Shown here: one piece after another, positions 26,612 through 34,948 of the stretch
Layout of the letters: every line of letters starts with the position of its first letter
Numbering within the stretch: position 1 is the first letter of the stretch
Assembly (NCBI GenBank): GCA_030145245.1
Contig: JAQYWC010000046.1
Coordinates: forward strand, 1-64,000
Source of the DNA: Desulfobacterium sp.
GTDB lineage: Bacteria; Desulfobacterota; Desulfobacteria; Desulfobacterales; Desulfobacteraceae
DNA: 64,000 bases
Direction of reading: 5' to 3'
Made by a program: the position numbers and the translations under genes
The notes under the pieces: generated by a model
The model's database searches: none
What the model was told of the DNA's origin: nothing
Seen by the model: only the letters and a program-made list of their open reading frames with translations

Positions 26612-28417
26612 ATGAAGAACACAGCTCAAAACAGCAACATTCGAAATATTGCCATTATTGCCCATGTTGACCATGGAAAGACCACCCTTGTGGATGCCAT
26701 GTTCAAGCAGAGCGGCATGTTCCGCCAGGGCAAAGAAGTAGATGACAGGATCATGGACTCCATGGACCTTGAAAGGGAGCGGGGCATCACCATCTCTGCC
26801 AAGAACTGCTCCGTTATATGGGAAGACATCAAGATCAACATCCTCGACACCCCTGGCCATGCCGATTTCAGCGCCGAGGTGGAGCGGGCCCTGTCCATGG
26901 TGGACGGCGCCATCCTTTTGGTAGATGCCTCTGAAGGTCCCCTTCCCCAGACCCGGTTTGTCCTGAAAAAGGCCCTGACCGCAGGCCTTCGGATCATCGT
27001 TGCCATCAACAAGATCGACCGCCCCGATGCCCGGGTAGACGAAGTCCTGGACGAGATCTACGACCTGTTCATCGATCTTGACGCCACAGACGAGCAGATC
27101 GACTTCCCCGTGCTCTACGCCATTGGAAAGGACGGCGTGGCAAAGCCGAGCATGGAAGACGATTCAGAAGACCTGAAGCCCTTGTTCTCAAAGATCCTCA
27201 GCGAGATTCCCGCACCCAGCTATGACCCGGATGAGCCCTTCCAGATGCTGGTATCGGATCTTGGCCACTCAGACTACACAGGAAGGCTTGCCATTGGTAA
27301 GATCTCCAACGGCCAGGTAAGCTCCAAGGATGAGCTGGTCCTCATGGGCGCGGACGACAAGATCGAGAAGATCAAGGTCTCCAGCCTCCAGGCCTATGAC
27401 GGCGCCTCCCTTGCCGTTGCCGACCATGTTGAACCCGGCGACATTGCCGTGGTTTCCGGCACCGACAACTTCAAGATCGGGGACACCGTCTGCACCAAGG
27501 ACTACCCCAAGGCCCTTCCCCGTATCGCCGTGGACGAGCCCACCATCACCATGATGTTCACCATCACCAACTCCCCGTTTTCAGGCATGGAAGGCAAACT
27601 TGTCCAGTCCAGCCGGATCCGGGAGCGACTTGAGAAAGAAGCCCTGGCCAACGTTGCCATCAGCGTTGAAGACACCGTGGAAAGGGACAGATTCAAGGTC
27701 AAGGGCCGTGGCGAGTTCCAGATGGCCATCCTGGTCGAGACCATGCGACGGGAAGGCTTTGAGCTCTGCGTGGGCCGTCCCGAGGTTATCTTCAAGGAAG
27801 GTGAAAACGGTGAGAAGATGGAGCCTGTCGAGCGCCTCTATGTGGACTGTGAAGAGGCCTTCACCGGTGTTGTTACGGAAAAACTCTCCATCAGAAAGGC
27901 ACGGATGGTCAACCTTGTGAACAAGCGTGGCCGGGTAAACATGGAGTTTTCAGCTCCCTCCCGCTCCCTCATCGGATACAGGGACGAGTTTCTGACCGAC
28001 ACCAAGGGTACGGGCATCATGAACTCCATCTTTTCAGGCTATGAGCCGTTCCGGGGCGAGTTCCCCACACGACGAACCGGATCCCTTGTGAGCGACCGCC
28101 AGGGCAAGTCCGTCCCCTACGCACTCTACAACCTGGAGCCCAGGGGCCGGCTGATGATCACCCCCGGCACCCCGGTTTATGAAGGAATGATCATCGGCGA
28201 GCACAGCAAGGACCGTGATCTTGACGTCAACCCCTGTAAGGAGAAGAAACTCTCCAACATGCGGGCTTCGGGCAAGGATGAGGCCACCACCTGTGCGCCG
28301 ATTAAACCCCTGACCCTGGAGCAGGCTTTGAACTTCATCAACGCGGACGAGCTTGTTGAGGTCACCCCCCTGACCGTCAGGGTAAGGAAAAAGATCCTTT
28401 CCAAACAGAAGCGATAA
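26612..28417 (+). CDS. typA: Ribosome-binding GTPase TypA/BipA
   Basis: A 601-residue translational GTPase of the usual family length. The G-domain carries AHVDHGKTT (G1), RGITI (G2), DTPGHADF (G3) and NKIDR (G4). The elongation-factor-like domains II, III and V follow, and the BipA-specific C-terminal domain contains the conserved RMRASG-type segment (NMRASGKDEATT). TypA binds the ribosome at the A-site and helps 50S assembly and stress or low-temperature growth. GGAA lies in the leader. A strong hairpin follows the stop. Confidence 0.97.
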   Translation: MKNTAQNSNIRNIAIIAHVDHGKTTLVDAMFKQSGMFRQGKEVDDRIMDSMDLERERGITISAKNCSVIWEDIKINILDTPGHADFSAEVERALSMVDGAILLVDASEGPLPQTRFVLKKALTAGLRIIVAINKIDRPDARVDEVLDEIYDLFIDLDATDEQIDFPVLYAIGKDGVAKPSMEDDSEDLKPLFSKILSEIPAPSYDPDEPFQMLVSDLGHSDYTGRLAIGKISNGQVSSKDELVLMGADDKIEKIKVSSLQAYDGASLAVADHVEPGDIAVVSGTDNFKIGDTVCTKDYPKALPRIAVDEPTITMMFTITNSPFSGMEGKLVQSSRIRERLEKEALANVAISVEDTVERDRFKVKGRGEFQMAILVETMRREGFELCVGRPEVIFKEGENGEKMEPVERLYVDCEEAFTGVVTEKLSIRKARMVNLVNKRGRVNMEFSAPSRSLIGYRDEFLTDTKGTGIMNSIFSGYEPFRGEFPTRRTGSLVSDRQGKSVPYALYNLEPRGRLMITPGTPVYEGMIIGEHSKDRDLDVNPCKEKKLSNMRASGKDEATTCAPIKPLTLEQALNFINADELVEVTPLTVRVRKKILSKQKR

Positions 28418-28426
28418 TATTATATT

Positions 28427-28459
28427 GGTGGGGTTTAAGACCCGGTCTCAAACCCCACC
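28427..28459 (+). terminator. Long hairpin between typA and the MetE-like gene
   Basis: GGTGGGGTTT (28427-28436) pairs with AAACCCCACC (28450-28459), extended by AGAC/GTCT inside. No U-run follows, so it may be a rho-independent-like terminator of typA, an mRNA-stabilising stem, or an attenuator for the next gene, whose ribosome site starts about ten bases later. Confidence 0.55.
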
Positions 28460-28481
28460 GATCTTATGAGGAGTTGACACT

Positions 28482-29546
28482 ATGACAGACTTTAAAGCAG
28501 ACGCACTTCCCCTTCTCATCGGAAGCCTGCCCATGAAAGATCATGACGCAGCAACCCGGCTGATCCTTGAGTTCACCCCTGAAGTTCCCCTCTGGGCCCA
28601 ACTCCCCATGTTTCTGGAAGAGGGCATGGCCGCCCAGTTCCTTCCAGGGATGCCGGGATTTACCGAATCGCCCGAAGGCAAGCTCTACATCAACGAAGAA
28701 AGCGACACCTTTGACGCCGAATACCTCGCCTTTTACGAGGAGTACCTGGCCGTAACCGAGGCAGGTGCAAGCCTGGACGATTCACGTTTTAGCCTGACCC
28801 CTGCCACCGGCCGGGGATTCAAAGAGTTCATGCGCCAGGTGGACCAGGACACATCCGGTTTCAAGGCCCTCAAGGGCCAGGTCACCGGTCCCTTCACCTT
28901 TGCCACCAGCGTCACGGACAAGGAAGGCAGGGCCATCTTCTACAACGACCAGCTCAGGGACGCAGCCATCAAGCACCTTGCCATGAACGCCAAATGGCAG
29001 GCCCGCACCTTTGCATCAAGGAACCTCACCCCCGTCATCTTTTTTGATGAGCCGGCCCTTGCGGGATTCGGCACCTCGGCCTTTATCACGGTGTCACGTA
29101 CGGAGGTGACCGAGGCCATCAACGAAGTAATGGCAGCGGTCCATGAAGAGGGCGGCCTCACCGGCATCCACGTGTGCGCCAACACCGAGTGGGACCTGCT
29201 CCTGGATTCAACGATCGACATCATCAACTTTGATGCCTACTCCTACTTTGACAAGTTCATCCTCTACCCCGAGAAGATCAAGAACTTCATCGCCCGGGGC
29301 GGCATCATTGCCTGGGGCATCGTTCCCACGGACAATGCAGATGACATTGCCAAGGAGACCTGCGATACCCTCGGCGAAAAGCTTGAGGCCCAGATCGCCC
29401 AGATGGAAGCCATCGGCATCGACCGGGCAACCCTATTGTCCCAGTCCTTCATCACCCCCAGCTGCGGCACCGGTTCCATCGATCTCGACTCAGCCAAACG
29501 GGTGCTGATGCTCACCCGGGACCTGTCCAAAAGAATTCGCGCATAA
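28482..29546 (+). CDS. Core-MetE-like methyltransferase (candidate methionine synthase)
   Basis: A 354-residue protein equal in length to the C-terminal catalytic half of MetE, in the UROD/MetE-like superfamily. The zinc ligands His230 and Cys232 (GIHVCANTEW) and Cys328 (PSCGTGS) are present. The usual fourth acidic ligand may be Asp251 (INFDAY), where classical MetE has Glu. It lacks the N-terminal MetE domain that binds methyltetrahydrofolate polyglutamate, so the methyl donor is probably a methylated corrinoid protein, as reported for core-MetE enzymes of other anaerobes. GAGGAG precedes the ATG. Function as a methionine synthase is inferred. Confidence 0.7.
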   Translation: MTDFKADALPLLIGSLPMKDHDAATRLILEFTPEVPLWAQLPMFLEEGMAAQFLPGMPGFTESPEGKLYINEESDTFDAEYLAFYEEYLAVTEAGASLDDSRFSLTPATGRGFKEFMRQVDQDTSGFKALKGQVTGPFTFATSVTDKEGRAIFYNDQLRDAAIKHLAMNAKWQARTFASRNLTPVIFFDEPALAGFGTSAFITVSRTEVTEAINEVMAAVHEEGGLTGIHVCANTEWDLLLDSTIDIINFDAYSYFDKFILYPEKIKNFIARGGIIAWGIVPTDNADDIAKETCDTLGEKLEAQIAQMEAIGIDRATLLSQSFITPSCGTGSIDLDSAKRVLMLTRDLSKRIRA

Positions 29547-29553
29547 AAAACAT

Positions 29554-29615
29554 CGCCTGGCTCCCCCGGGATCCAGGCGTCCGTACAAAGGGGACGCTTC
29601 CATAGAACCGTCCCC
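29554..29615. terminator. Two hairpins between convergent genes
   Basis: CGCCTGG/CCAGGCG (29554-29579) and GGGGAC/GTCCCC (29590-29615) form adjacent stem-loops between the MetE-like gene and the convergent universal stress protein. Neither has a long T-run. Bidirectional termination is the simplest reading. Confidence 0.5.
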
Positions 29616-29632
29616 TATGCTTACAGCCGGGA

Positions 29633-30556
29633 TTATACGATGCAGACCGTGCGGCTGTGGGCGGCATGGATCACCTTTTTGCTCACCCGTCCCAGGAAGA
29701 AATCCCTGACCCTGGAGACCCCATGGCGGCCCATGACAATGGTGGAATAGTCTTCCTCGTCGGCAATCCTTGCGATGGTGCCGGCCCTGGAACCGGCCCC
29801 TGTGATCACCTTGTGATGAATATTGTCATGGTTATACCCTCTCTGGGTCAGCCGGGACCTGGCATCCTCAAACACCTTGAGCATGGTGTTGCGCCCCACG
29901 CCGTCGGCCCCGTAATAGTCGTCGGAAAAGATCTCGTCCTCCCGGACAACATGGACAAGGGTCACGGAGTAATCGCTCTTTCCGGTGGTCCTTGCAACAA
30001 ACGCCACAGCATCCATGGCCGATTCAGAGTTGTCCATGGCGATGAGGATCTTATCGGATACGGGTTCGGCCCCCACAAAAAACAGGGGCACGAAATCAAG
30101 GGAGGTCATGAGCTTGTCCGCCACAGAGCCCATCAGGATACCGGGCACCTTGGTGAATCCCCGCCGCCTTGCTACAACCGCGACATAACCGTTCTTTGCC
30201 TCGGCAATGATATCCCGGGTCACCCCTTTTTCAAGGTTCCGGATACTGACTTCCACGTCCTCCGCCTGAAAGCCTGCGGTCCTGAGTATGGCAACGCTCT
30301 TCTCCATGAACCGGTCGATGGTCTGCCGGTTCTGCTGCTCCCAGGAGGCCATATGCACGGCCCGGCCGTTCATCATGGGGGAGTTGGTAAGATCCCAGTA
30401 GTATTCCGGGATCTTGTGAAACACGTTGAACAGGACCACCTTCATGTTGCTGAAAGGCGCAAACCCTGCGATGTAGCGAATGGTTTTCATCGACCGTTCA
30501 GATCCGTCCACGGGAACCAATATTTTCTCTTGTTCGTCAGCTTTATACTCCATCAT
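29633..30556 (-). CDS. Tandem universal stress protein (UspA x2)
   Basis: About 307 residues with two Usp domains. Domain one (5-160) starts KILVPVDGSERSMKTIRY; domain two (165-305) starts KILIAMDNSESAMDAVAF and ends with the ATP-binding-type loop VMGRHGVSRVRDFFLGRVS (G-2x-G-9x-G-S/T pattern). The ATG ATG pair at 30556 follows GAGG at good distance, so the longer upstream start is rejected. It directly follows the ADP-forming acyl-CoA synthetase/GNAT gene on the same strand, overlapping or abutting it, which suggests a joint energy-stress or acetylation role. Confidence 0.88.
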   Translation of the reverse strand: MMEYKADEQEKILVPVDGSERSMKTIRYIAGFAPFSNMKVVLFNVFHKIPEYYWDLTNSPMMNGRAVHMASWEQQNRQTIDRFMEKSVAILRTAGFQAEDVEVSIRNLEKGVTRDIIAEAKNGYVAVVARRRGFTKVPGILMGSVADKLMTSLDFVPLFFVGAEPVSDKILIAMDNSESAMDAVAFVARTTGKSDYSVTLVHVVREDEIFSDDYYGADGVGRNTMLKVFEDARSRLTQRGYNHDNIHHKVITGAGSRAGTIARIADEEDYSTIVMGRHGVSRVRDFFLGRVSKKVIHAAHSRTVCIV

Positions 30557-30566
30557 AATGCCTCGC

Positions 30567-33245
30567 TTAGTTAAAGGTTGAAAGGTCAATTTTTAACTCA
30601 TACTCCGAGGAGCCGGAAACCCTTGCCACCTCAAATCCGAGTCTTTTACCTAGTTTCAGCATCTGGCTGTTCTCCGCGATCACAAGCCCCCAAACGGTCT
30701 CAAGCCCCTTTTGCTTTGAAATTCTGAGACACCGCTTCAAGAGTGATGCGCCAATGCCCTTGCCCTGCCACTGGTCGGCCACGGCAACGGCAAACTCACC
30801 GTTTTTTCCGTTCGCTTCCCTGATAACCCTGGCAACCCCGGCCATCTTCTGCCCGTCCGGGGTATCGATCAGGGCGATCAGGGCCACCTCCCGGTCGTAG
30901 TCCACCTGGGTCAGCCGGATGAGCATCCACTTGGAGAGCTGCTTCATGGGAAAGAAGAAGCGCTGGTAAACGCTCTTTGGGGACAGGGCGTTGAAATGCT
31001 CGATCATGAGACCTGCATCCTCCGGCCGGATGGGCCGGATATAAATCCGATCATTGTCCACGGTAAGATCCTCAGCCTCCTGCTCCCAGGGGTAGGAGGA
31101 GATCACAAGATGGCCGGGCGCAACCTTGGCTGAAGGCTTGACCACCACCCGGGCATCCACGGCAACAAGGCCGCCCTGGCTCACAAGCACCGGGTTGATG
31201 TCAAGTTCGTCGATCCCGGGGAAATCCGTGACCAGCCGGCCGAGCCGGATCAGGATCTCCTCCACCAGACCACGGTCCACGGCAGGGATATTCCGGAACC
31301 CGTCAAGCACCCTTGAGATCCGGGTGCCGTTGATGAGGGTGCTTGCCAGTGGCCGGTTCAAGGGCGGCAGCCCCATGGCCGTGTCCCTGAACACCTCGGT
31401 CATCACCCCGCCCATGCCAAACAGCACCACCGGCCCGAAGGAATCGTCCTGCTTGGCCCCCATGATGAGCTCATAGTCGGCACCGGGGTTCATGGGCTGG
31501 ACCGTCACACCGAGGAGATGGGCAGTGGCATCATAGTTCCGGGCCGCCGCCAGGATCCGCTCAAAGGCCTGACCCACCATGGTTTCGTCCCCAAGATTCA
31601 GCTGAACCCCACCGGCATCGGACTTGTGGAGGATATCCCTGGAGCAGATCTTCAATGCCACGGGAAACCCCATCTCCCGGGCAAGGGCCACGGCCTCTTC
31701 CCCGGTTTCGGCAAGGTCGCACCGGTTCACGGGGATGCCGTAGGCCCGGAGCAGATCCTTTGCCTCCACCTCGGTCAGGCCCTTGTCCGGTTCGGCCAAA
31801 CCAATGTTGATGATCTCCCCGGCCCTGGCCCGGTCGATCAAAAGCCGTTTGTCCCTGCGAATGGGAATCTCATGGAGCATCTCGATATTCTTCCCGTACT
31901 GGTAGAGGTTCATGAAGGCCCGAACCCCTCGTTCCGGGGTGTCGTAGGTGATCACCCCGGCCTCGTTGAAGATCATCCGGGCCTTGTCGATATGGGTACC
32001 GCCGATCCACGCCGTAAACACGGGGCAGGTGCTGGTCTTTAAAAATTCTGCCAGGGGCTTTGCAAGGGCCGACGGATCATACATCCCCACCGGCGAACAG
32101 ATCAACAGCAGGCCGTCGGTCTCCGGGGCCTCCATGCAGATCCTGGCGGCATTGACATAGGTTTCAGGGGAGGCGTCCCCAAGGATATCCACGGGATTCT
32201 GGCCGCTCCAGCTGGGGGGCAGCATGGCATCGAGCTTTGAAATGGTCTCGTCGCTCAAGGCGGCCGGCTCCGCGCCCTGGGCCCCAAGGGCGTCCGCCGC
32301 CATCACCCCGGGGCCGCCGGAATTGGTCACGATGGCAAGCCTTGCCCCCTTGGGACGCTGCTGCTTTGCCAGGAACTCGGTACAGTCGAACAGCTCCTGG
32401 AAATCATCGAGCCTGAGGATACCGGCCCGCTTAAAGGCGGCATCGTAAATTGCGTCATCCCCTGCCATGGCACCGGTGTGGGAGGCGGCCGCCCGGGCAC
32501 CGACCTCGGACCTGCCCGCCTTCAGCGCCAGGATGGGCTTGATCCTGGACACGGCCCTGGCCGCGCTCATGAAGTTTCTGATGTTGGTGATGCTCTCCAC
32601 GTACATGACAATGCTCTCAACCTCCTTGACCGTGCCAAGGTAATCGATCATGTCGCCAAAATCCACATCCGCCATGGAGCCCAGGCTCACAAAATGGCTG
32701 AACCCCACCTTCTCCCGCATGGCAAGATCAAGCACCGAGGTGCATACCGCCCCGCTCTGGGAGAGGAAAGCGATCTTCCCCGGCAGGGGATGCTGGGAAG
32801 CAAAGGTTGCGTTAAGACCGATGGCGGTGTTGACCATGCCGAGGCAATTTGGACCAATGATCCTGATCCCGGTTTGGCTGGCGGCCTCAACAATGGCGGC
32901 CTCGGTCTTTGCCCCCCTGGCTCCGGTCTCCTTGCCCCCGGCCGAGATGACCACACACCCTGCAACACCCGCTTTTCCGCAGCTTGCAACCATGTCGGGC
33001 ACCGTTGCCATGGGGGTTGCGATAACGGCAAGATCCACCTCCCTTTTAATCGCCTGCACATGGGGATATGCTTTAATTCCCATGATTGTACCATGCCTGA
33101 GATTAACCGGATAGACCTTACCCTGGTACCCCTTGCCCACCAGGTTTCCCATGACGGATTCGCCGACACTGCCCACCCGCTCGCTGGCCCCGATCACTGC
33201 CACGGATGCCGGATTGAACATCCGGTTTAAATTGAGTGTGCCCAT
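30567..33245 (-). CDS. ADP-forming acyl-CoA synthetase fused to GNAT acetyltransferase
   Basis: 892 residues in the order CoA-binding (about 10-140), succinyl-CoA-synthetase-like domains (150-460), ATP-grasp (490-700) and C-terminal GNAT (735-890, with acetyl-CoA loop DQWQGKGIGASLLKRC). This is the architecture of Pat/PatZ (YfiQ) protein lysine acetyltransferases. Unlike PatZ, whose synthetase half is degenerate, the phospho-histidine motif SHTGA is intact here (His256), so it may still make acetyl-CoA plus ADP, or run in reverse to gain ATP. AGAGGGG precedes the ATG. A double UspA protein follows. Protein acetylation, acetate metabolism, or both are plausible. Confidence 0.85.
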   Translation of the reverse strand: MGTLNLNRMFNPASVAVIGASERVGSVGESVMGNLVGKGYQGKVYPVNLRHGTIMGIKAYPHVQAIKREVDLAVIATPMATVPDMVASCGKAGVAGCVVISAGGKETGARGAKTEAAIVEAASQTGIRIIGPNCLGMVNTAIGLNATFASQHPLPGKIAFLSQSGAVCTSVLDLAMREKVGFSHFVSLGSMADVDFGDMIDYLGTVKEVESIVMYVESITNIRNFMSAARAVSRIKPILALKAGRSEVGARAAASHTGAMAGDDAIYDAAFKRAGILRLDDFQELFDCTEFLAKQQRPKGARLAIVTNSGGPGVMAADALGAQGAEPAALSDETISKLDAMLPPSWSGQNPVDILGDASPETYVNAARICMEAPETDGLLLICSPVGMYDPSALAKPLAEFLKTSTCPVFTAWIGGTHIDKARMIFNEAGVITYDTPERGVRAFMNLYQYGKNIEMLHEIPIRRDKRLLIDRARAGEIINIGLAEPDKGLTEVEAKDLLRAYGIPVNRCDLAETGEEAVALAREMGFPVALKICSRDILHKSDAGGVQLNLGDETMVGQAFERILAAARNYDATAHLLGVTVQPMNPGADYELIMGAKQDDSFGPVVLFGMGGVMTEVFRDTAMGLPPLNRPLASTLINGTRISRVLDGFRNIPAVDRGLVEEILIRLGRLVTDFPGIDELDINPVLVSQGGLVAVDARVVVKPSAKVAPGHLVISSYPWEQEAEDLTVDNDRIYIRPIRPEDAGLMIEHFNALSPKSVYQRFFFPMKQLSKWMLIRLTQVDYDREVALIALIDTPDGQKMAGVARVIREANGKNGEFAVAVADQWQGKGIGASLLKRCLRISKQKGLETVWGLVIAENSQMLKLGKRLGFEVARVSGSSEYELKIDLSTFN

Positions 33246-33555
33246 CTATGTTACCCCTCTTGTTCCTTCTGGTTAATGGTAAACTTTTGCTCAGCTCTCA
33301 ATTCTCAACTTTTACTCAATGCTACAGGTTTCCTGCTTTCTAACGTAACAAGATATGTGCCAACCGGTCAGGTCGTCCCGGTTCCGGGTTTAACGGCAGA
33401 TTCCCCCACGGGGCATGGGCAATGCCCCCTGTTTTCCCAAAGATTTTCAGTGATTTGTTTACAATGTGTAAAAGAAGCTGACACTTTTCAAAGCAGGATG
33501 TTTTTTCTCGATTAAACATTTGATTTTGGCACTTGAAAAGGGTATTTACCTTTCC
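33246..33555. other. Divergent intergenic region with a perfect hairpin
   Basis: 310 bases between the acyl-CoA synthetase/GNAT gene (minus) and the sigma-54 response regulator (plus). GGGGCAT/ATGCCCC (33410-33428) is a perfect 7-bp stem with a five-base loop, followed by CTGTTTT; it could be a terminator, leader structure or protein-binding dyad. TTGGCAC at about 33525 matches a -24 element but lacks a -12 partner. No small gene seen. Confidence 0.5.
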
Positions 33556-34935
33556 ATGGATCCCTATACGATATTTATCATCGATGATGAAGAGACCATC
33601 CGGGACAGCCTGACCCTTATCCTTGAGCCGGACTACTTGGTTCACACCTTTGCCACGGGCAGCGAGGGCCTTGGGGCACTATCCACCGCGCCTCCGGATC
33701 TCATCCTGCTTGACATCGGCCTTCCCGACATCTCAGGCATCGATCTTCTTAAAAAGATCAAGGCATCCCACCCTGGGATCCCCGTGATCATGATCACGGC
33801 ATTTGAAGATATCGACACCGTGATCTCGGCCATGAAATCCGGGTCCTATGACTATCTGGTGAAACCCCTCCACGGCGACACACTGGAGCTTGTGATCGCC
33901 AATGCCCTGGAGACGGTTAAACTGAGAAAGGAGGTCAAGCACCTCCAGGAGCAGTTCATCCAGGAGAACCTGCCCTGCTTTATCGGGGAGAGCGACGTGA
34001 TCCAGGACATGCTGGAGTTTGTGGAGATGGTGGCCAAGAGCCCGGACACACCCATTCTCATCCTGGGCGAGACCGGTACGGGCAAGGAGCTTGTGGCAAG
34101 CGCCATCCACTACCGAAGCCCCAACTTCAGGAGCAAATTTGTAACGGTGAACTGTGCGGCCATCCCCAAGGACCTCATTGAAAGCGAGATATTCGGCTAC
34201 GAACGGGGGGCGTTTTCAGGGGCCAACCCGGCGGGCAAAAAGGGACTGATCGAGGAGGCTGCCAACGGCACCCTGTTCCTGGACGAGCTGGGAGATCTCA
34301 GCCTTCCGGCCCAGGCCGCCCTGCTGCGATTCCTTGAGACAGGGGAGTTCTACCGGATCGGGAGCACCAAAAAACACCATGTCCAGACCCGGGTCGTGTC
34401 GGCCACCAACAAGGATCTTGACGAGATGATCGAAACCGACCGTTTCAGGCGGGACCTCTATTTCAGAATCGGGGTGGTCAAGCTTGAGATCCCCTCCCTG
34501 AACGACCGGCGCTCGGACATCCTTTCCTTGGCCGCCTTTTTCCTGGACCGGTTCAACACCAAGTTTTCCAAAAACATCACCTGGTTCTCTCCTGAAGCTG
34601 AAGAACGCCTGACCACCCACCATTGGACCGGAAATGTCAGGGAGCTTAAGAACCTCATGGAGCGGGGCGTACTGGTAGCAAAGGGATCAAAGCTCACCCC
34701 CGGGGACATGGGATTTTCCGAACCGGACAGGGACCCGGCCAAGGCAAGCGCAAGCACCCTGTTCCCCCCCCTCTCCCCTGACGGAGTGGATCTCTCCCTT
34801 CTCCAGGAGCAGATGGAGCAATTCTATATCAGCGAGGCGTTAAGACTCTCCAAAGGCAACGAAAGCCAGGCGGCAAAGCTCCTCAACATCAACCACCACA
34901 CCTTTCGCTACCGCAGGAAAAAGTTCATGGATTAG
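33556..34935 (+). CDS. NtrC-type sigma-54 response regulator
   Basis: A 459-residue activator. The receiver domain covers 1-120 with phospho-acceptor Asp53 (ILLDIGLPD) and Lys near 103. The AAA+ domain covers 145-380 with Walker A GETGTGKE and Walker B LFLDELGDL. The sigma-54 contact loop reads GAFSGA, a tolerated variant of GAFTGA. A Fis-type helix-turn-helix lies at 415-459 (ESQAAKLLNINHHTFRYRRKK). The ATG at 33556 is preferred to an earlier start that would put a non-receiver extension in front. The cognate kinase begins 13 bases after its stop. Confidence 0.92.
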   Translation: MDPYTIFIIDDEETIRDSLTLILEPDYLVHTFATGSEGLGALSTAPPDLILLDIGLPDISGIDLLKKIKASHPGIPVIMITAFEDIDTVISAMKSGSYDYLVKPLHGDTLELVIANALETVKLRKEVKHLQEQFIQENLPCFIGESDVIQDMLEFVEMVAKSPDTPILILGETGTGKELVASAIHYRSPNFRSKFVTVNCAAIPKDLIESEIFGYERGAFSGANPAGKKGLIEEAANGTLFLDELGDLSLPAQAALLRFLETGEFYRIGSTKKHHVQTRVVSATNKDLDEMIETDRFRRDLYFRIGVVKLEIPSLNDRRSDILSLAAFFLDRFNTKFSKNITWFSPEAEERLTTHHWTGNVRELKNLMERGVLVAKGSKLTPGDMGFSEPDRDPAKASASTLFPPLSPDGVDLSLLQEQMEQFYISEALRLSKGNESQAAKLLNINHHTFRYRRKKFMD

Positions 34936-34948
34936 AAGGAGGCCGCCC

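Noticed and set aside
33520-33545. TTGGCAC as a sigma-54 promoter for the NtrC-type regulator
   Set aside because: The -12 half has GG where GC is needed and no better match nearby.
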